From Bathymodiolus thermophilus thioautotrophic gill symbiont (GTDB lineage Bacteria; Pseudomonadota; Gammaproteobacteria; PS1; Pseudothioglobaceae): a DNA stretch of 64,000 bases. The stretch covers positions 372,001-436,000 of the forward strand of contig NZ_CP024634.1 of the NCBI RefSeq assembly GCF_003711265.1, read 5' to 3'. The notes beneath the pieces are model-generated. The model was not told where the DNA came from and searched no databases. It saw only the letters and a list, made by a program, of their open reading frames with translations. Position 1 is the first letter of the stretch. Every line of letters starts with the position of its first letter. Below are positions 1 to 8,242 of the stretch, in pieces. The translations under genes and the position numbers were made by a program.

Positions 1-2278
1 AGATACTGGGAATAAAGTTAGATAAAGCGAGAATTAAGAAGCCTAAGGTAACGGTAATCGAAGTATAAAACATCGCCAAACCAATGGAATTGTGCGAGCG
101 ATACATGGTGGCCAAATAATCATGGTCTTTGGCAAATTCAGCTTTAAAACGATGGATATAATGAATCGCATTGTCAACACCGATACCAATTGCAATCGCC
201 GAAATGGTAATGGTCATTAAATCTAGCGGAATATTCATTAACCCCATAATGCCGAGAATAAAAATCGATGGCAAGATGTTGGGAATAAGTGCCAAAATTG
301 ACAAACTAAAGGACTTAAAAATAAACAAAAACATCAAGAAAATCATTGCAAATACCACCACAATGGTTTTGATTTGCGAGGCAAACAAACTTTGCAACAT
401 ATTGTTATATAGCACCAGCATCCCCGTGGTGTGAAAACTGCCTTCTTGAAAACCAATGTCTTTGCTAATGTAAGTTTCAATTTTTTCAATCAGTGCTGCG
501 CGTTTAAGGTTTTTATTGGTTTCACGAATGCGAATGACCATGCGTATTTGACCATTGTCTTCTGATAAATAAGGGTCTAATACATAGGCTTTAGCGCTAT
601 CTGGAATCTGGGTTTTAATGACATTTAAAAGGAAACCATTCGGCGCTTGATTGCCATTGGCTTGCGTTAATATCTGCATTAGCGTGTCAATTGAAAGCAC
701 TTTTCCAGTTTCATCTAAAGCGTTTAAATATTGGTGAATTTTGTGCATATCAGCACGCAGATCTTCGTCATACCAGTAATCTTCAGCCAGCCCATCAAAT
801 ATAATTTCTAGTGGAATGGTGCCACCGAGTTTTTTATCAATAAGGGTTAAGCCTTGGTTGATTTCGGTGTTTTCTTTAAAATAGTCAATAAAGCGATTTT
901 CAACGCTGAGTTTATTGATGCCTACTGCCGAAGCCCCGATAAACAGTATTAAAACCACCAGCAAATGATTGCCAAATTTTTCAGTAAACTTTGCCAAGCC
1001 ATGAGTAAAGCCCAATTCAGTTTTAAATTGTGGAATCTTTGGTTTGGGTAAAAAACTCATTATCATTGGAAAAGCAACAAATGAGAGTATTAATGCAATA
1101 GTCACCCCAATTGACATCATCCAGCCAAAGTCAATCACAGGCCTGATACCGCTAATCAGCAATGACCCAAAGGCAACAATAGTGGTGAGCGTGGTGAACA
1201 AACAAGGCTTGAGCATTTGCTCTAATGTATTTTGAATCAATGTTCGGTATGCCAAGTCGGGGTTATTTTGTGCCAATTCTCGATAACGCACCACCAAGTG
1301 GATCATTACCGATAGCGTCATTACCAGCAACAGTGAAAAGAAATTACTTGAAATAATGGTCACTTTCCAGCCCAAAAATCCCAGTACACCCGTCATCATC
1401 AACGCACCTGTGATGCTAATGCCAATAGGCATCAACACCCAACGAATACCCTTAAAAATAATCGCTAAAATCAGTGTCATTAACCCGATTACCGCCAAAC
1501 TAAAGATAATTAAATCACTGCTAATGTAGCCAATAATATCCGTGGTAATCATCGGCAGCCCACCTAAAAATAGACTGGCATTGTCACGGTATTTGTCAAT
1601 CGTTGTGCGAATTTGCGCAATGGTTTTGTCTTGTAGGGCGTTTTGTGTTGTTGTGTCTTTTAACACTTGTTTTTCGATGGCACTGAGTTTGGCTAATGCT
1701 TCTTTAGAAAGTTCATTATTTGCTTTTTTGACTCGCATTGTATTGCGTTTTTGACGACGATTTTCAAAGGTCTTATTGCCTTTTAATGCCACAAGAATTG
1801 CACTGGTTTTACCATCTTTGCTCACCAAATTATCTGCATACAATGGTGATGATTTAAATTCTTCATTGGCAAGCACAAGGTCAGCATTACCATTGTCAAT
1901 AGAAATATCTTTAGCAGCCAAGTCAATGAGTGACAATGGCGGCGATTGAAACAAAGGCACATCTAAAATAGTAGTAACCGATTTCACTTGGTCAATGGCT
2001 TGCAAATCTCGTCTAAAATTCGCCAAATGGTTGATTTGTGCTGGGGCAAGTAGATTGTCTTTAACTTGGTAACTAATGACCAGATAATCATCAGAGCCAT
2101 AATTTTTCTTAATACTTTGGTAGTAATGCAGATTGTTGTCACCCTCTAAAACCAATGAATCCGATGAAGCATCCAGTTGAAAATGAGGGATTTGCGCAAT
2201 AAAAAAACCAATGACAAGAAGTAATAGCGCAATACTCACGCCAGATTTATTCAAAACAGAATCATATAAGCGCTTCAT
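1..2278 (-). CDS. MMPL/RND-superfamily exporter, partial (C-terminus outside window)
   Basis: The open frame runs from an ATG at 2278 off the left edge, giving about 759 codons without a stop. The protein starts MKRLYDSVLNKSG, followed by a membrane segment, then a large periplasmic loop of about 220 residues. A block of hydrophobic helices follows (with IMTLILAIIFKG and SVMIHLVVRY-like stretches), then a second large loop and the start of a second helical block containing IAIGIGVDNAIHYIHRF. This duplicated loop-plus-helices layout is that of MMPL/RND permeases, many of which move lipids or hopanoids. The substrate cannot be read from sequence. It starts 3 nt after the upstream pcm stop, so the two are probably co-transcribed. 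Confidence 0.85.
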   Translation of the reverse strand, partial: MKRLYDSVLNKSGVSIALLLLVIGFFIAQIPHFQLDASSDSLVLEGDNNLHYYQSIKKNYGSDDYLVISYQVKDNLLAPAQINHLANFRRDLQAIDQVKSVTTILDVPLFQSPPLSLIDLAAKDISIDNGNADLVLANEEFKSSPLYADNLVSKDGKTSAILVALKGNKTFENRRQKRNTMRVKKANNELSKEALAKLSAIEKQVLKDTTTQNALQDKTIAQIRTTIDKYRDNASLFLGGLPMITTDIIGYISSDLIIFSLAVIGLMTLILAIIFKGIRWVLMPIGISITGALMMTGVLGFLGWKVTIISSNFFSLLLVMTLSVMIHLVVRYRELAQNNPDLAYRTLIQNTLEQMLKPCLFTTLTTIVAFGSLLISGIRPVIDFGWMMSIGVTIALILSFVAFPMIMSFLPKPKIPQFKTELGFTHGLAKFTEKFGNHLLVVLILFIGASAVGINKLSVENRFIDYFKENTEINQGLTLIDKKLGGTIPLEIIFDGLAEDYWYDEDLRADMHKIHQYLNALDETGKVLSIDTLMQILTQANGNQAPNGFLLNVIKTQIPDSAKAYVLDPYLSEDNGQIRMVIRIRETNKNLKRAALIEKIETYISKDIGFQEGSFHTTGMLVLYNNMLQSLFASQIKTIVVVFAMIFLMFLFIFKSFSLSILALIPNILPSIFILGIMGLMNIPLDLMTITISAIAIGIGVDNAIHYIHRFKAEFAKDHDYLATMYRSHNSIGLAMFYTSITVTLGFLILALSNFIPSI

Positions 2279-2281
2279 AAT

Positions 2282-2938
2282 TTAAAATTTGAAACTTGCC
2301 GCTGTTTCCAGCCCTTGCATAGTATTTAAGTGCGTCTCAAACAGCGCTTTGGTTTCCCATTCATTCTCACTAATACGGGTAATGAGTTTTGCGCTCATTG
2401 CATTGCCAGAGCCTTCCACCATAAAAATACGACCACCCACATTCAGTAAGTGAAAATAATGCTTTGTAATTTTTGGCACTGCACTACTTACAATTACCAC
2501 ATCAAAAAAATCATTAGATTGCCACCCCTGAGAAGCATCACCTACTTCAAGTTGAACATTGTCAACATTCAACATGTTAAGTTTTTCTTGTGCATTGCCA
2601 CTCAGTTCTTCGTCAATTTCGATGCTGGTAATGGATTTACAAAGTTTTGCAATCACCGCCGTTAAATAGCCACTGCCTGTGCCTACTTCTAAAACCGTCT
2701 CATTTTGTTGGATATTAAGCGCATCAAGCAATCGCCCCTCAATTTTAGGACTAAACATCTTGGCTTTATCACTTAGTGGAATCTCAATATCTGCAAATGC
2801 TAAATTTTTATATGCCTCAGGCACAAAAGCCTCTCTGGGAGTGTTTTTTAGCGCATTATTGGCAATATAATTCAAGCCACCCCAAGGGCGAATTTGTGAA
2901 TCAATGGCATTTTGTCTTGCTTGTTGTATATCAGTCAT
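2282..2938 (-). CDS. pcm: Protein-L-isoaspartate O-methyltransferase family protein
   Basis: A 218-residue class I SAM-dependent methyltransferase. The SAM-binding glycine loop VLEVGTGSGYLTA is at about residues 83-95, and the family-typical N-terminal stretch (AFVPEAYKNLAFADIEIPL) precedes it. Family members repair isoaspartyl residues in damaged proteins, using SAM to methylate the abnormal carboxylate. In many gammaproteobacteria a short Pcm-like protein lies next to exporter genes. Here it directly precedes the MMPL exporter with a 3-nt gap. The family is clear; whether it acts as a true repair enzyme is less certain. Confidence 0.88.
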   Translation of the reverse strand: MTDIQQARQNAIDSQIRPWGGLNYIANNALKNTPREAFVPEAYKNLAFADIEIPLSDKAKMFSPKIEGRLLDALNIQQNETVLEVGTGSGYLTAVIAKLCKSITSIEIDEELSGNAQEKLNMLNVDNVQLEVGDASQGWQSNDFFDVVIVSSAVPKITKHYFHLLNVGGRIFMVEGSGNAMSAKLITRISENEWETKALFETHLNTMQGLETAASFKF

Positions 2939-2990
2939 ATTGATTTTCTTCTATAAAAGATAAGGGTAATTTTAATATACTTTCAGGGGC

Positions 2991-3821
2991 TTACTGCACT
3001 AATCTAATACGCAAAAATACAGGGTATTTTGGTTTGCCCTTTTTCGTTAAGCCAAAATATTTAAAAGTAATCGTGGTGCCAATAGGCGGTGGATTCTCAC
3101 GCTGAATATCTTTAAATCCAGAGCCAATTTTTACCAACATCCCCCCTTTAGTTTTGCACAATAATGCCCCCATTTTTCCTATATATTTCCCTTTACCCGG
3201 CAAAATCTTTTTTATTACACACTCCGTATCCAGGTATTGCTTTACCTTTAGCGCCGAACTTAATCGCCCTGTTTGATACGCCGTATTCGGGTTTCTCACC
3301 ACCACACCCTCGCCACCTTGGCGCACAATATCTTGTAGAAATTGTTTCACTTGTTGCTGTCGATTAATTGGATATTGTTTGATAATTTTAATCGGACTGC
3401 CCACCTGCGTTTTTAAATAATCACGCAAAACCGCCAACCTATCCAACAATCCACCTTGTTGCTCTGGCACTTCAAAAATCTGATGGGTAATTTTATGCCA
3501 CCGTTTATCAGGACTTTTACGCCTCACAATACTACTAATCTCTTCAAAATCCGCTCGCCTCGTCCACAATTCCCCATCAATCGCAAATGGTGGATAATTC
3601 TTAATAAACCAATCAGGTGCCATAATTTTTTTTCCACCCCGAGTTAGCAATTGTTTCCCATCCCAAAACCCCCGAATGCCATCTAATTTCTCACTCATCA
3701 CCCAACCCACCACAGATTTCGTCTCATCATAAGTTTTCAATAAAAACAAATCAGGCTTATCCGCCGCTAACAACAAACTGGGCAAACATAATAAAAATAA
3801 TATTTTGAGGATTGTTTTCAT
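2991..3821 (-). CDS. ligE: Periplasmic-type ATP-dependent DNA ligase (Lig E class)
   Basis: A 276-residue minimal ATP-dependent ligase. Motif I is EKLDGIRGFWDG with the adenylated lysine at about residue 45. Later come the nucleotidyltransferase motif IDGELWTRR, EGVVVRNP and a VKQYLD-type motif, then a small OB domain (MLVKIGSGF, ITFKYFGLTKKGKPKYPVF). Residues 1-20 form a signal peptide (MKTILKILFLLCLPSLLLAA), the hallmark of Lig E enzymes thought to seal nicked DNA in the periplasm. The gene is monocistronic or reads with pcm (52-nt gap). Signal peptide plus no accessory domains argues against a LigD- or phage-type ligase. Confidence 0.9.
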   Translation of the reverse strand: MKTILKILFLLCLPSLLLAADKPDLFLLKTYDETKSVVGWVMSEKLDGIRGFWDGKQLLTRGGKKIMAPDWFIKNYPPFAIDGELWTRRADFEEISSIVRRKSPDKRWHKITHQIFEVPEQQGGLLDRLAVLRDYLKTQVGSPIKIIKQYPINRQQQVKQFLQDIVRQGGEGVVVRNPNTAYQTGRLSSALKVKQYLDTECVIKKILPGKGKYIGKMGALLCKTKGGMLVKIGSGFKDIQRENPPPIGTTITFKYFGLTKKGKPKYPVFLRIRLVQ

Positions 3822-3841
3822 ATTACAAGGTCTCTATAAAG

Positions 3842-4348
3842 CTAATGTTTTAAACGGTATTTTTGCGTCGGACTGTTTGGACTATTCGGCTGAGTCATTG
3901 TCACTAAATTTGCCGAGATAGCAGGCAATAAATATTTTTGACGAAAATTTCGCGCATCTTTTAACCCCAGAGCCAACATCAATTCTTCTTTATTCATCTC
4001 ACCATTTATAATGGAAATGAGTTGTTTTACTTGGGGGGTTACTTGAGGGGTTACTTGGGGGGTGCAACCCTCTAAAATTATTTGCAACATAAACTCAATA
4101 AAAGGTGAGCAATCTGTTCTAGCCGTACTTTTTTGTAACGCCAAATAATAATCTTGTTGATGTAAATAAATCAAACTCTCCACGGGCAAATTACTAAAAA
4201 TAGGCTTCCACTGACTCAAAATCAAAGTCTGCCACAACCGCCCCATTCTACCATTACCGTCCACAAACGGATGAATAAATTCAAATTCATAATGAAACAC
4301 ACAACTGCGAATCAATGGATGTTCATCAGAATTTTCCAACCAATCCAA
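3842..4348 (-). pseudogene. Fic-domain protein, N-terminally truncated
   Basis: A 168-residue remnant from a TTG. It retains the Fic catalytic motif HPFVDGNGRMGR (His at about residue 26) followed by LWQTLILSQW and a C-terminal winged-helix-like region. It also has the TPQVTPQVTPQV repeat seen in many long Fic proteins. Fic enzymes transfer AMP or similar groups to target hydroxyls. Intact relatives are usually above 300 residues and have about 150 residues before the motif, including the flap region. Here the frame is closed by a TAA at about 4366, only seven codons before the TTG. The missing N-terminal half means this is probably a dead fragment, although the catalytic loop is intact. Confidence 0.75.
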
Positions 4349-4367
4349 TAAAATTGCCTTGGTAATG

Positions 4368-4652
4368 TTATTTTACTTGACAAAAATTGTTTACATAATT
4401 GTCTGATAATGTATAGTCAATATAATCATCAACAATGTCATTTATTAAATCTTCTTCGTGCATTATAATTCTATGTTTTAACATATTTATCCATTTTTCT
4501 ATATCTTCTGTTGAGCGTAATTTTTTTAAAAAAACAAATTCATAGTTTTCAGCGTAAGTAATTATAGAATCATTAAAACTATCACCATAAGAAACCTCTT
4601 TGGCATTTAATATCCCAACAAATATTTTTAATTTTTCCTCAAAGTTTAACAC
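4368..4652 (-). CDS. Hypothetical 94-residue protein, coupled to the DUF3883 gene
   Basis: I do not recognise this protein. It is acidic and rich in Asp, Glu and Asn (MLNFEEKLKIFVGIL at the start, DLINDIVDDYIDYTL near the end) and has no signal peptide or membrane helix. Its ATG lies 7 nt inside the end of the DUF3883 gene (stop at 4646), an overlap typical of translational coupling. That suggests the two proteins once worked together. The upstream gene is now split by an insertion sequence, so expression of this gene may also be reduced. It ends next to the Fic fragment. An immunity or partner role is conceivable but cannot be shown here. Confidence 0.55.
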   Translation of the reverse strand: MLNFEEKLKIFVGILNAKEVSYGDSFNDSIITYAENYEFVFLKKLRSTEDIEKWINMLKHRIIMHEEDLINDIVDDYIDYTLSDNYVNNFCQVK

Positions 4653-4865
4653 TCTATATCGTCAATTAAATGATATTCTTTGACGGATTGAGACCGGGCA
4701 ATTTTTTCATTAAAAGATAAATTTTTAATAGGATTTTTGATTGTGCAAATTTTTGGAATTTGATCAAGGTTTGTTACAATATTCATAATATAGTCCTCCT
4801 CGTATTCTTGTGCTTTTTTGTATTCTTTTTCTGTCAATCTAAACTTCCCTTTGGACTCCCTAATT

Positions 4866-6169
4866 AAGACCCCTGCATTAAACTAAAAAACCCAACAAAA
4901 AATCACAAATCAACCCTCAAAACCTTATGCAAACATTAGCATTTATGATAAAATACTATAATTATCAGATACTTACAAAAAAATGCGAGTTAAAACCACT
5001 CAAGAACAAACCTTTGCTGATAGTTTTATCAACATACCAAACTCCCAACTAGACATCATTAACAAAGTTATCGATTGGGAAGTTATAGCCAAAGATCTGT
5101 CTCATATTAAAGTTGACTATTCTGCTGTTAGTCTGTTTAAAGCGCTATTAATAGGCACATGGCACAATCTCTCTGATGAGAAGTTGGCTGATAGTCTTAG
5201 TAGAGATTTAGTCTTTATTAACTTTTGCAACTTTAGCCTAAGTGGCAACAAACCTGATGCTACAACCATTGGCAGATTTAGAACCAAACTAATCAAACAA
5301 AATCTATTTGATAGACTTTTGAGTAGCATCAATCTTATGCTTGAGAATAATCAACTCAAACTCTCTAATGGCAAACATGTTGCCATGGATGCAACCTTAA
5401 TTCAAAGTGCTAGACGCACTAAGAAGATTATTACAACACACAAAACTGGTGAGGTTTATGAGATTGATAGTAACCCAATTCAATATTCAGATGATAAAGA
5501 TGCAAGATGGACATTTAAGGCGGGAAAATACACTTATGGATATTCATCAGTAGTAACAACTGATGCCAATGGATTAATTAACAAAGCCACTACGCACCCT
5601 GCTAATGATAGTGAAATGACTCATTTTGAAGAAAATGTTAAACAGGCAGGCAATCAAAAAGGCGTAAGAGTTTTATACGACAAAGGAGCAGCCTCTCAAG
5701 CTAATAGTGAAGCACTTAAAGCACAAAAGTTAAGAGATGGTATTATGCGCAAAAAACCCAAAGGCAAGCAAATGAGTCATTGGAATAAATTACGCAATAA
5801 AGCAATCAGCAAAAGAAGGTTTGTGGTTGAACGCACCTTTGGTACGCTCAAACGCACTTATGGTTTGGCAAGAAGTCGTTATATTGGTTTAGAGAAAGTT
5901 GCCAGCGAAGTTAATCTTAAAGCTATTGCTTATAATCTAGTTAGAGCGGCGAATGTTTATATTAACAAGGGATTAAATACAACCTAGGGATTATTGTGTC
6001 TTTTTTTGTGGAAACAGTACAAAAAAGAGTAAAAAATGAGCGATTTATAGTTGATATTGATGATTTTTTTAATGAAAGCTGGGTTTTATATATTTTTTGA
6101 CTTTGAAAAGTCAAAAATTGAGGGTTTTGGGTTTTGATGGTCGGTTTTAGGGTGCTATGCAGGGGTCTT
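4866..6169 (+). mobile_element. IS5-family insertion sequence, 1304 bp, apparently intact
   Basis: The element has inverted ends AAGACCCCTGCAT (left) and its reverse complement (right) and is flanked by a 5-bp direct repeat TAATT at 4861-4865 and 6170-6174. One uninterrupted transposase gene lies inside. Inward from the terminal repeats both ends have looser similarity (runs of ACCC, ATCAA and CCCTCAA). Excision in silico of the element plus one TAATT recreates a continuous reading frame in the host DUF3883 gene, which supports these exact boundaries. Its terminal repeat is shared with the family B short elements at 33641, 43605 and 55124. Confidence 0.92.
4983..5987 (+). CDS. IS5-family transposase (DDE)
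   Basis: A 334-residue transposase with an N-terminal DUF772-like region (about residues 45-120: KALLIGTWHNLSDEKLADSL, PDATTIGRFR) and a DDE catalytic domain. Candidate catalytic residues are D136 (VAMDATLI), D233 (VLYDKGAAS) and E283 (VVERTFGTLKR), the last inside the IS5-typical ER-FG-LKR context. The frame is complete with no stops, so the enzyme is potentially active. It may also act in trans on the short family B elements that carry the same terminal repeat. Transcription is opposite to the host gene it interrupts. Confidence 0.94.
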   Translation: MRVKTTQEQTFADSFINIPNSQLDIINKVIDWEVIAKDLSHIKVDYSAVSLFKALLIGTWHNLSDEKLADSLSRDLVFINFCNFSLSGNKPDATTIGRFRTKLIKQNLFDRLLSSINLMLENNQLKLSNGKHVAMDATLIQSARRTKKIITTHKTGEVYEIDSNPIQYSDDKDARWTFKAGKYTYGYSSVVTTDANGLINKATTHPANDSEMTHFEENVKQAGNQKGVRVLYDKGAASQANSEALKAQKLRDGIMRKKPKGKQMSHWNKLRNKAISKRRFVVERTFGTLKRTYGLARSRYIGLEKVASEVNLKAIAYNLVRAANVYINKGLNTT

Positions 6170-6838
6170 TAATTCCTTTGATTTCGGCTAAATATGAATG
6201 TTTATTGGTGCTAATTTGAAAGTCGTAGCCATCGCCATATAGCCTAGCATCTTCTAATGAGCCACCTTTAAAGATGTTAATTGAGTTATAACTATTCATA
6301 AAGAATAATTCTGCTTTTAATCCAGTTTCTTGTAGTTTTTTAAATCTACTTATAATAATGGGTTTTTCTTGGTGAGCAATATTTTTCATATTAAAATTAT
6401 CTTTTAAATGTATTTTGACTATATTGGCATACCCCTCAACATTTTCATTGCCAAACAAATGATCAATTAATTCTTTTCTGTGAATATAAGCATCTCCTTT
6501 TTGCCACCAACCTTTTCTGCCATTATTTGGAAAAAAAGGATCAAATAAATCCACTCTATTTTTAACGGTACTTATTGTTTCTGCAACTCCATTATCTACA
6601 CAAAATTGATAAAAACTGTTTTTAGTTGTAAGTTTAAACTGCTTTATGAAGTCATCATTAAATTTAGATATGCCGTATCCTATTAAATTTAATATTTCAT
6701 AATTTTTGTGTTTATTTTTTATCATTGGATTACCTTTTTGAATAATATTGCATTAGTTTACACCTGTATTTTTCTGTTCCATTTGTTTTTGGATTCTTGA
6801 CTGTTTATATTTATGTAAAGGTTTCAGTTTGGTTGTTT

Positions 6839-8242
6839 TTATCTCTTCTTAGGAGGAAGGAGGTCGGTGATGGTGCCTTCTGCCATTTCGACGGCGAAGG
6901 CGGTGGTTTCGCTGAGGGTTGGGTGGGCGTGGATGGTGAGGGCGATGTCGGACATATCGCAGCCCATTTCGATGGCGAGGGTGGGTTCGGCGATGAGTTC
7001 GCCGGCGTTGGTGCCGCAGATGCCCATGCCTAATAGGCGGTGTGTGTGTTTGTCGAATAGGGCTTTTGATATGCCTTCAGATCTGCCGATGCTGAGGCTT
7101 CTGCCGGAGGCTGCCCAGGGGAATTTGCCGACTTCGTATTGGATGCCTGAGGCTTTGAGTTCTTTTTCGGTTTTTCCTGTCCATGCGACTTCTGGGTCGG
7201 TGTAGGCGACTGATGGGATGGTGAGGGCGTCGAAGCCTGATTTGTGTCCGCAGATGACTTCGGCGGCGACTTTGGCTTCGTGGACTGCTTTGTGGGCGAG
7301 CATGGGTTGTCCGACGATGTCGCCGATGGCGTAGATGTTGGGGATGTTGGTTTTCATTTGTTTGTCAACTTTGATAAAGCCCCAGTCGTCAACGCTTACT
7401 GCTGCTTTTTCGCAGTCAATGAGTTTGCCGTTAGGTGAGCGGCCGATTGAAACGAGGACTTTGTCAAACATGTCGGATTCGGGGGCATTTTTGCCTTTGA
7501 AGCCTACTTTGATGCCGTCATTTTGTGCGTCCATGCTGGTTACTTCGGTGCTGAGGAAGATGTTGGCGTATTGTTTTTTAATGCGTTTAAATAGGGGGTT
7601 GACGATATCTTTATCTGCTGCTGCGATGAGTTGGTCTGAGCGTTCAACGACGGTGATTTCACTGCCTAGTGCTGCATATACGGTTGCCATTTCTAAGCCA
7701 ATAATACCACCGCCAACAATAAGTAGGCGTTTTGGTACATTGTCTAAATCTAGTGCATCGGTTGAATCCATAACGCGGGGGTCGTCAAATGGGAAGGCGG
7801 GGATTTTGGTAACACGAGAGCCTGCGGCAATAATGGCGTGTTCAAATTCGATGATTTCGTTGCTGTCGTCAATTTTGATTTGCGTATTGGAGATAAATTT
7901 AGCATAGCCAGTGATGACTTGCACGCCCCTTGCTTTTGCTAGGGCTTTGATGCCACCTGTGAGTTTGTTGACGATGTTGTCTTTATTTTGTCGTACGCCG
8001 TCGATGTCAATTTTTGGTGCTTGAAAAGTTACGCCAAGATGTTGTGCTTCTGCGGCTTCGTTGATGATTTCAGCGGTGTGTAATAGGGCTTTTGAGGGGA
8101 TGCAGCCTACATTTAGACATACGCCACCGAGGCTTTCATAGCGTTCAATCAGGACGACTTTTTTGCCTAAATCGGCTGCACGAAAGGCGGCGGTGTAGCC
8201 ACCAGGACCAGAGCCGATAACAATAACTTGTGTTTTAATCAT
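6839..8242 (-). CDS. lpdA: Dihydrolipoyl dehydrogenase (E3)
   Basis: A 467-residue flavoprotein disulfide reductase that reoxidises dihydrolipoamide in 2-oxoacid dehydrogenase complexes, passing electrons to NAD. The FAD-binding GSGPGGYTAA is at residues 10-19, the redox pair is Cys42/Cys47 in GGVCLNVGCIPSKAL, and an NAD-binding GGGIIGLEMA loop is central. The C-terminal dimer domain contains AHPTLSET with the catalytic His. It overlaps the end of aceF by 8 bp and forms an aceF-lpdA pair. No aceE precedes aceF in this window. Confidence 0.96.
   Translation of the reverse strand: MIKTQVIVIGSGPGGYTAAFRAADLGKKVVLIERYESLGGVCLNVGCIPSKALLHTAEIINEAAEAQHLGVTFQAPKIDIDGVRQNKDNIVNKLTGGIKALAKARGVQVITGYAKFISNTQIKIDDSNEIIEFEHAIIAAGSRVTKIPAFPFDDPRVMDSTDALDLDNVPKRLLIVGGGIIGLEMATVYAALGSEITVVERSDQLIAAADKDIVNPLFKRIKKQYANIFLSTEVTSMDAQNDGIKVGFKGKNAPESDMFDKVLVSIGRSPNGKLIDCEKAAVSVDDWGFIKVDKQMKTNIPNIYAIGDIVGQPMLAHKAVHEAKVAAEVICGHKSGFDALTIPSVAYTDPEVAWTGKTEKELKASGIQYEVGKFPWAASGRSLSIGRSEGISKALFDKHTHRLLGMGICGTNAGELIAEPTLAIEMGCDMSDIALTIHAHPTLSETTAFAVEMAEGTITDLLPPKKR

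Larger units (their letters stand above)
4646..6725 (-). pseudogene. DUF3883 (PD-(D/E)xK nuclease-like) gene split by an IS5-family element
   Basis: The N-terminal part (6725 to about 6170) ends ...GYDFQIS...LAEIKGI and then reads into the insertion sequence. The C-terminal part (about 4860 to 4646) continues RESKGKFRLTEKEYKKAQEY...IKNPIKNLSF...EYHL. Removing the element and one copy of its 5-bp duplication restores one frame of 257 codons. This composite matches DUF3883, whose Asp...Glu-x-Lys residues (GYDF, EIKG) resemble PD-(D/E)xK nucleases. The insertion falls four residues after the E-x-K motif. The gene therefore encodes only a truncated product ending DPCIAP. DUF3883 proteins often occur near defence genes, so a defence role is an inference. 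Confidence 0.8.

Noticed and set aside
6797..7907. Several long plus-strand frames opposite lpdA
   Set aside because: They are antisense to a gene with complete dihydrolipoyl dehydrogenase motifs and show no family features.
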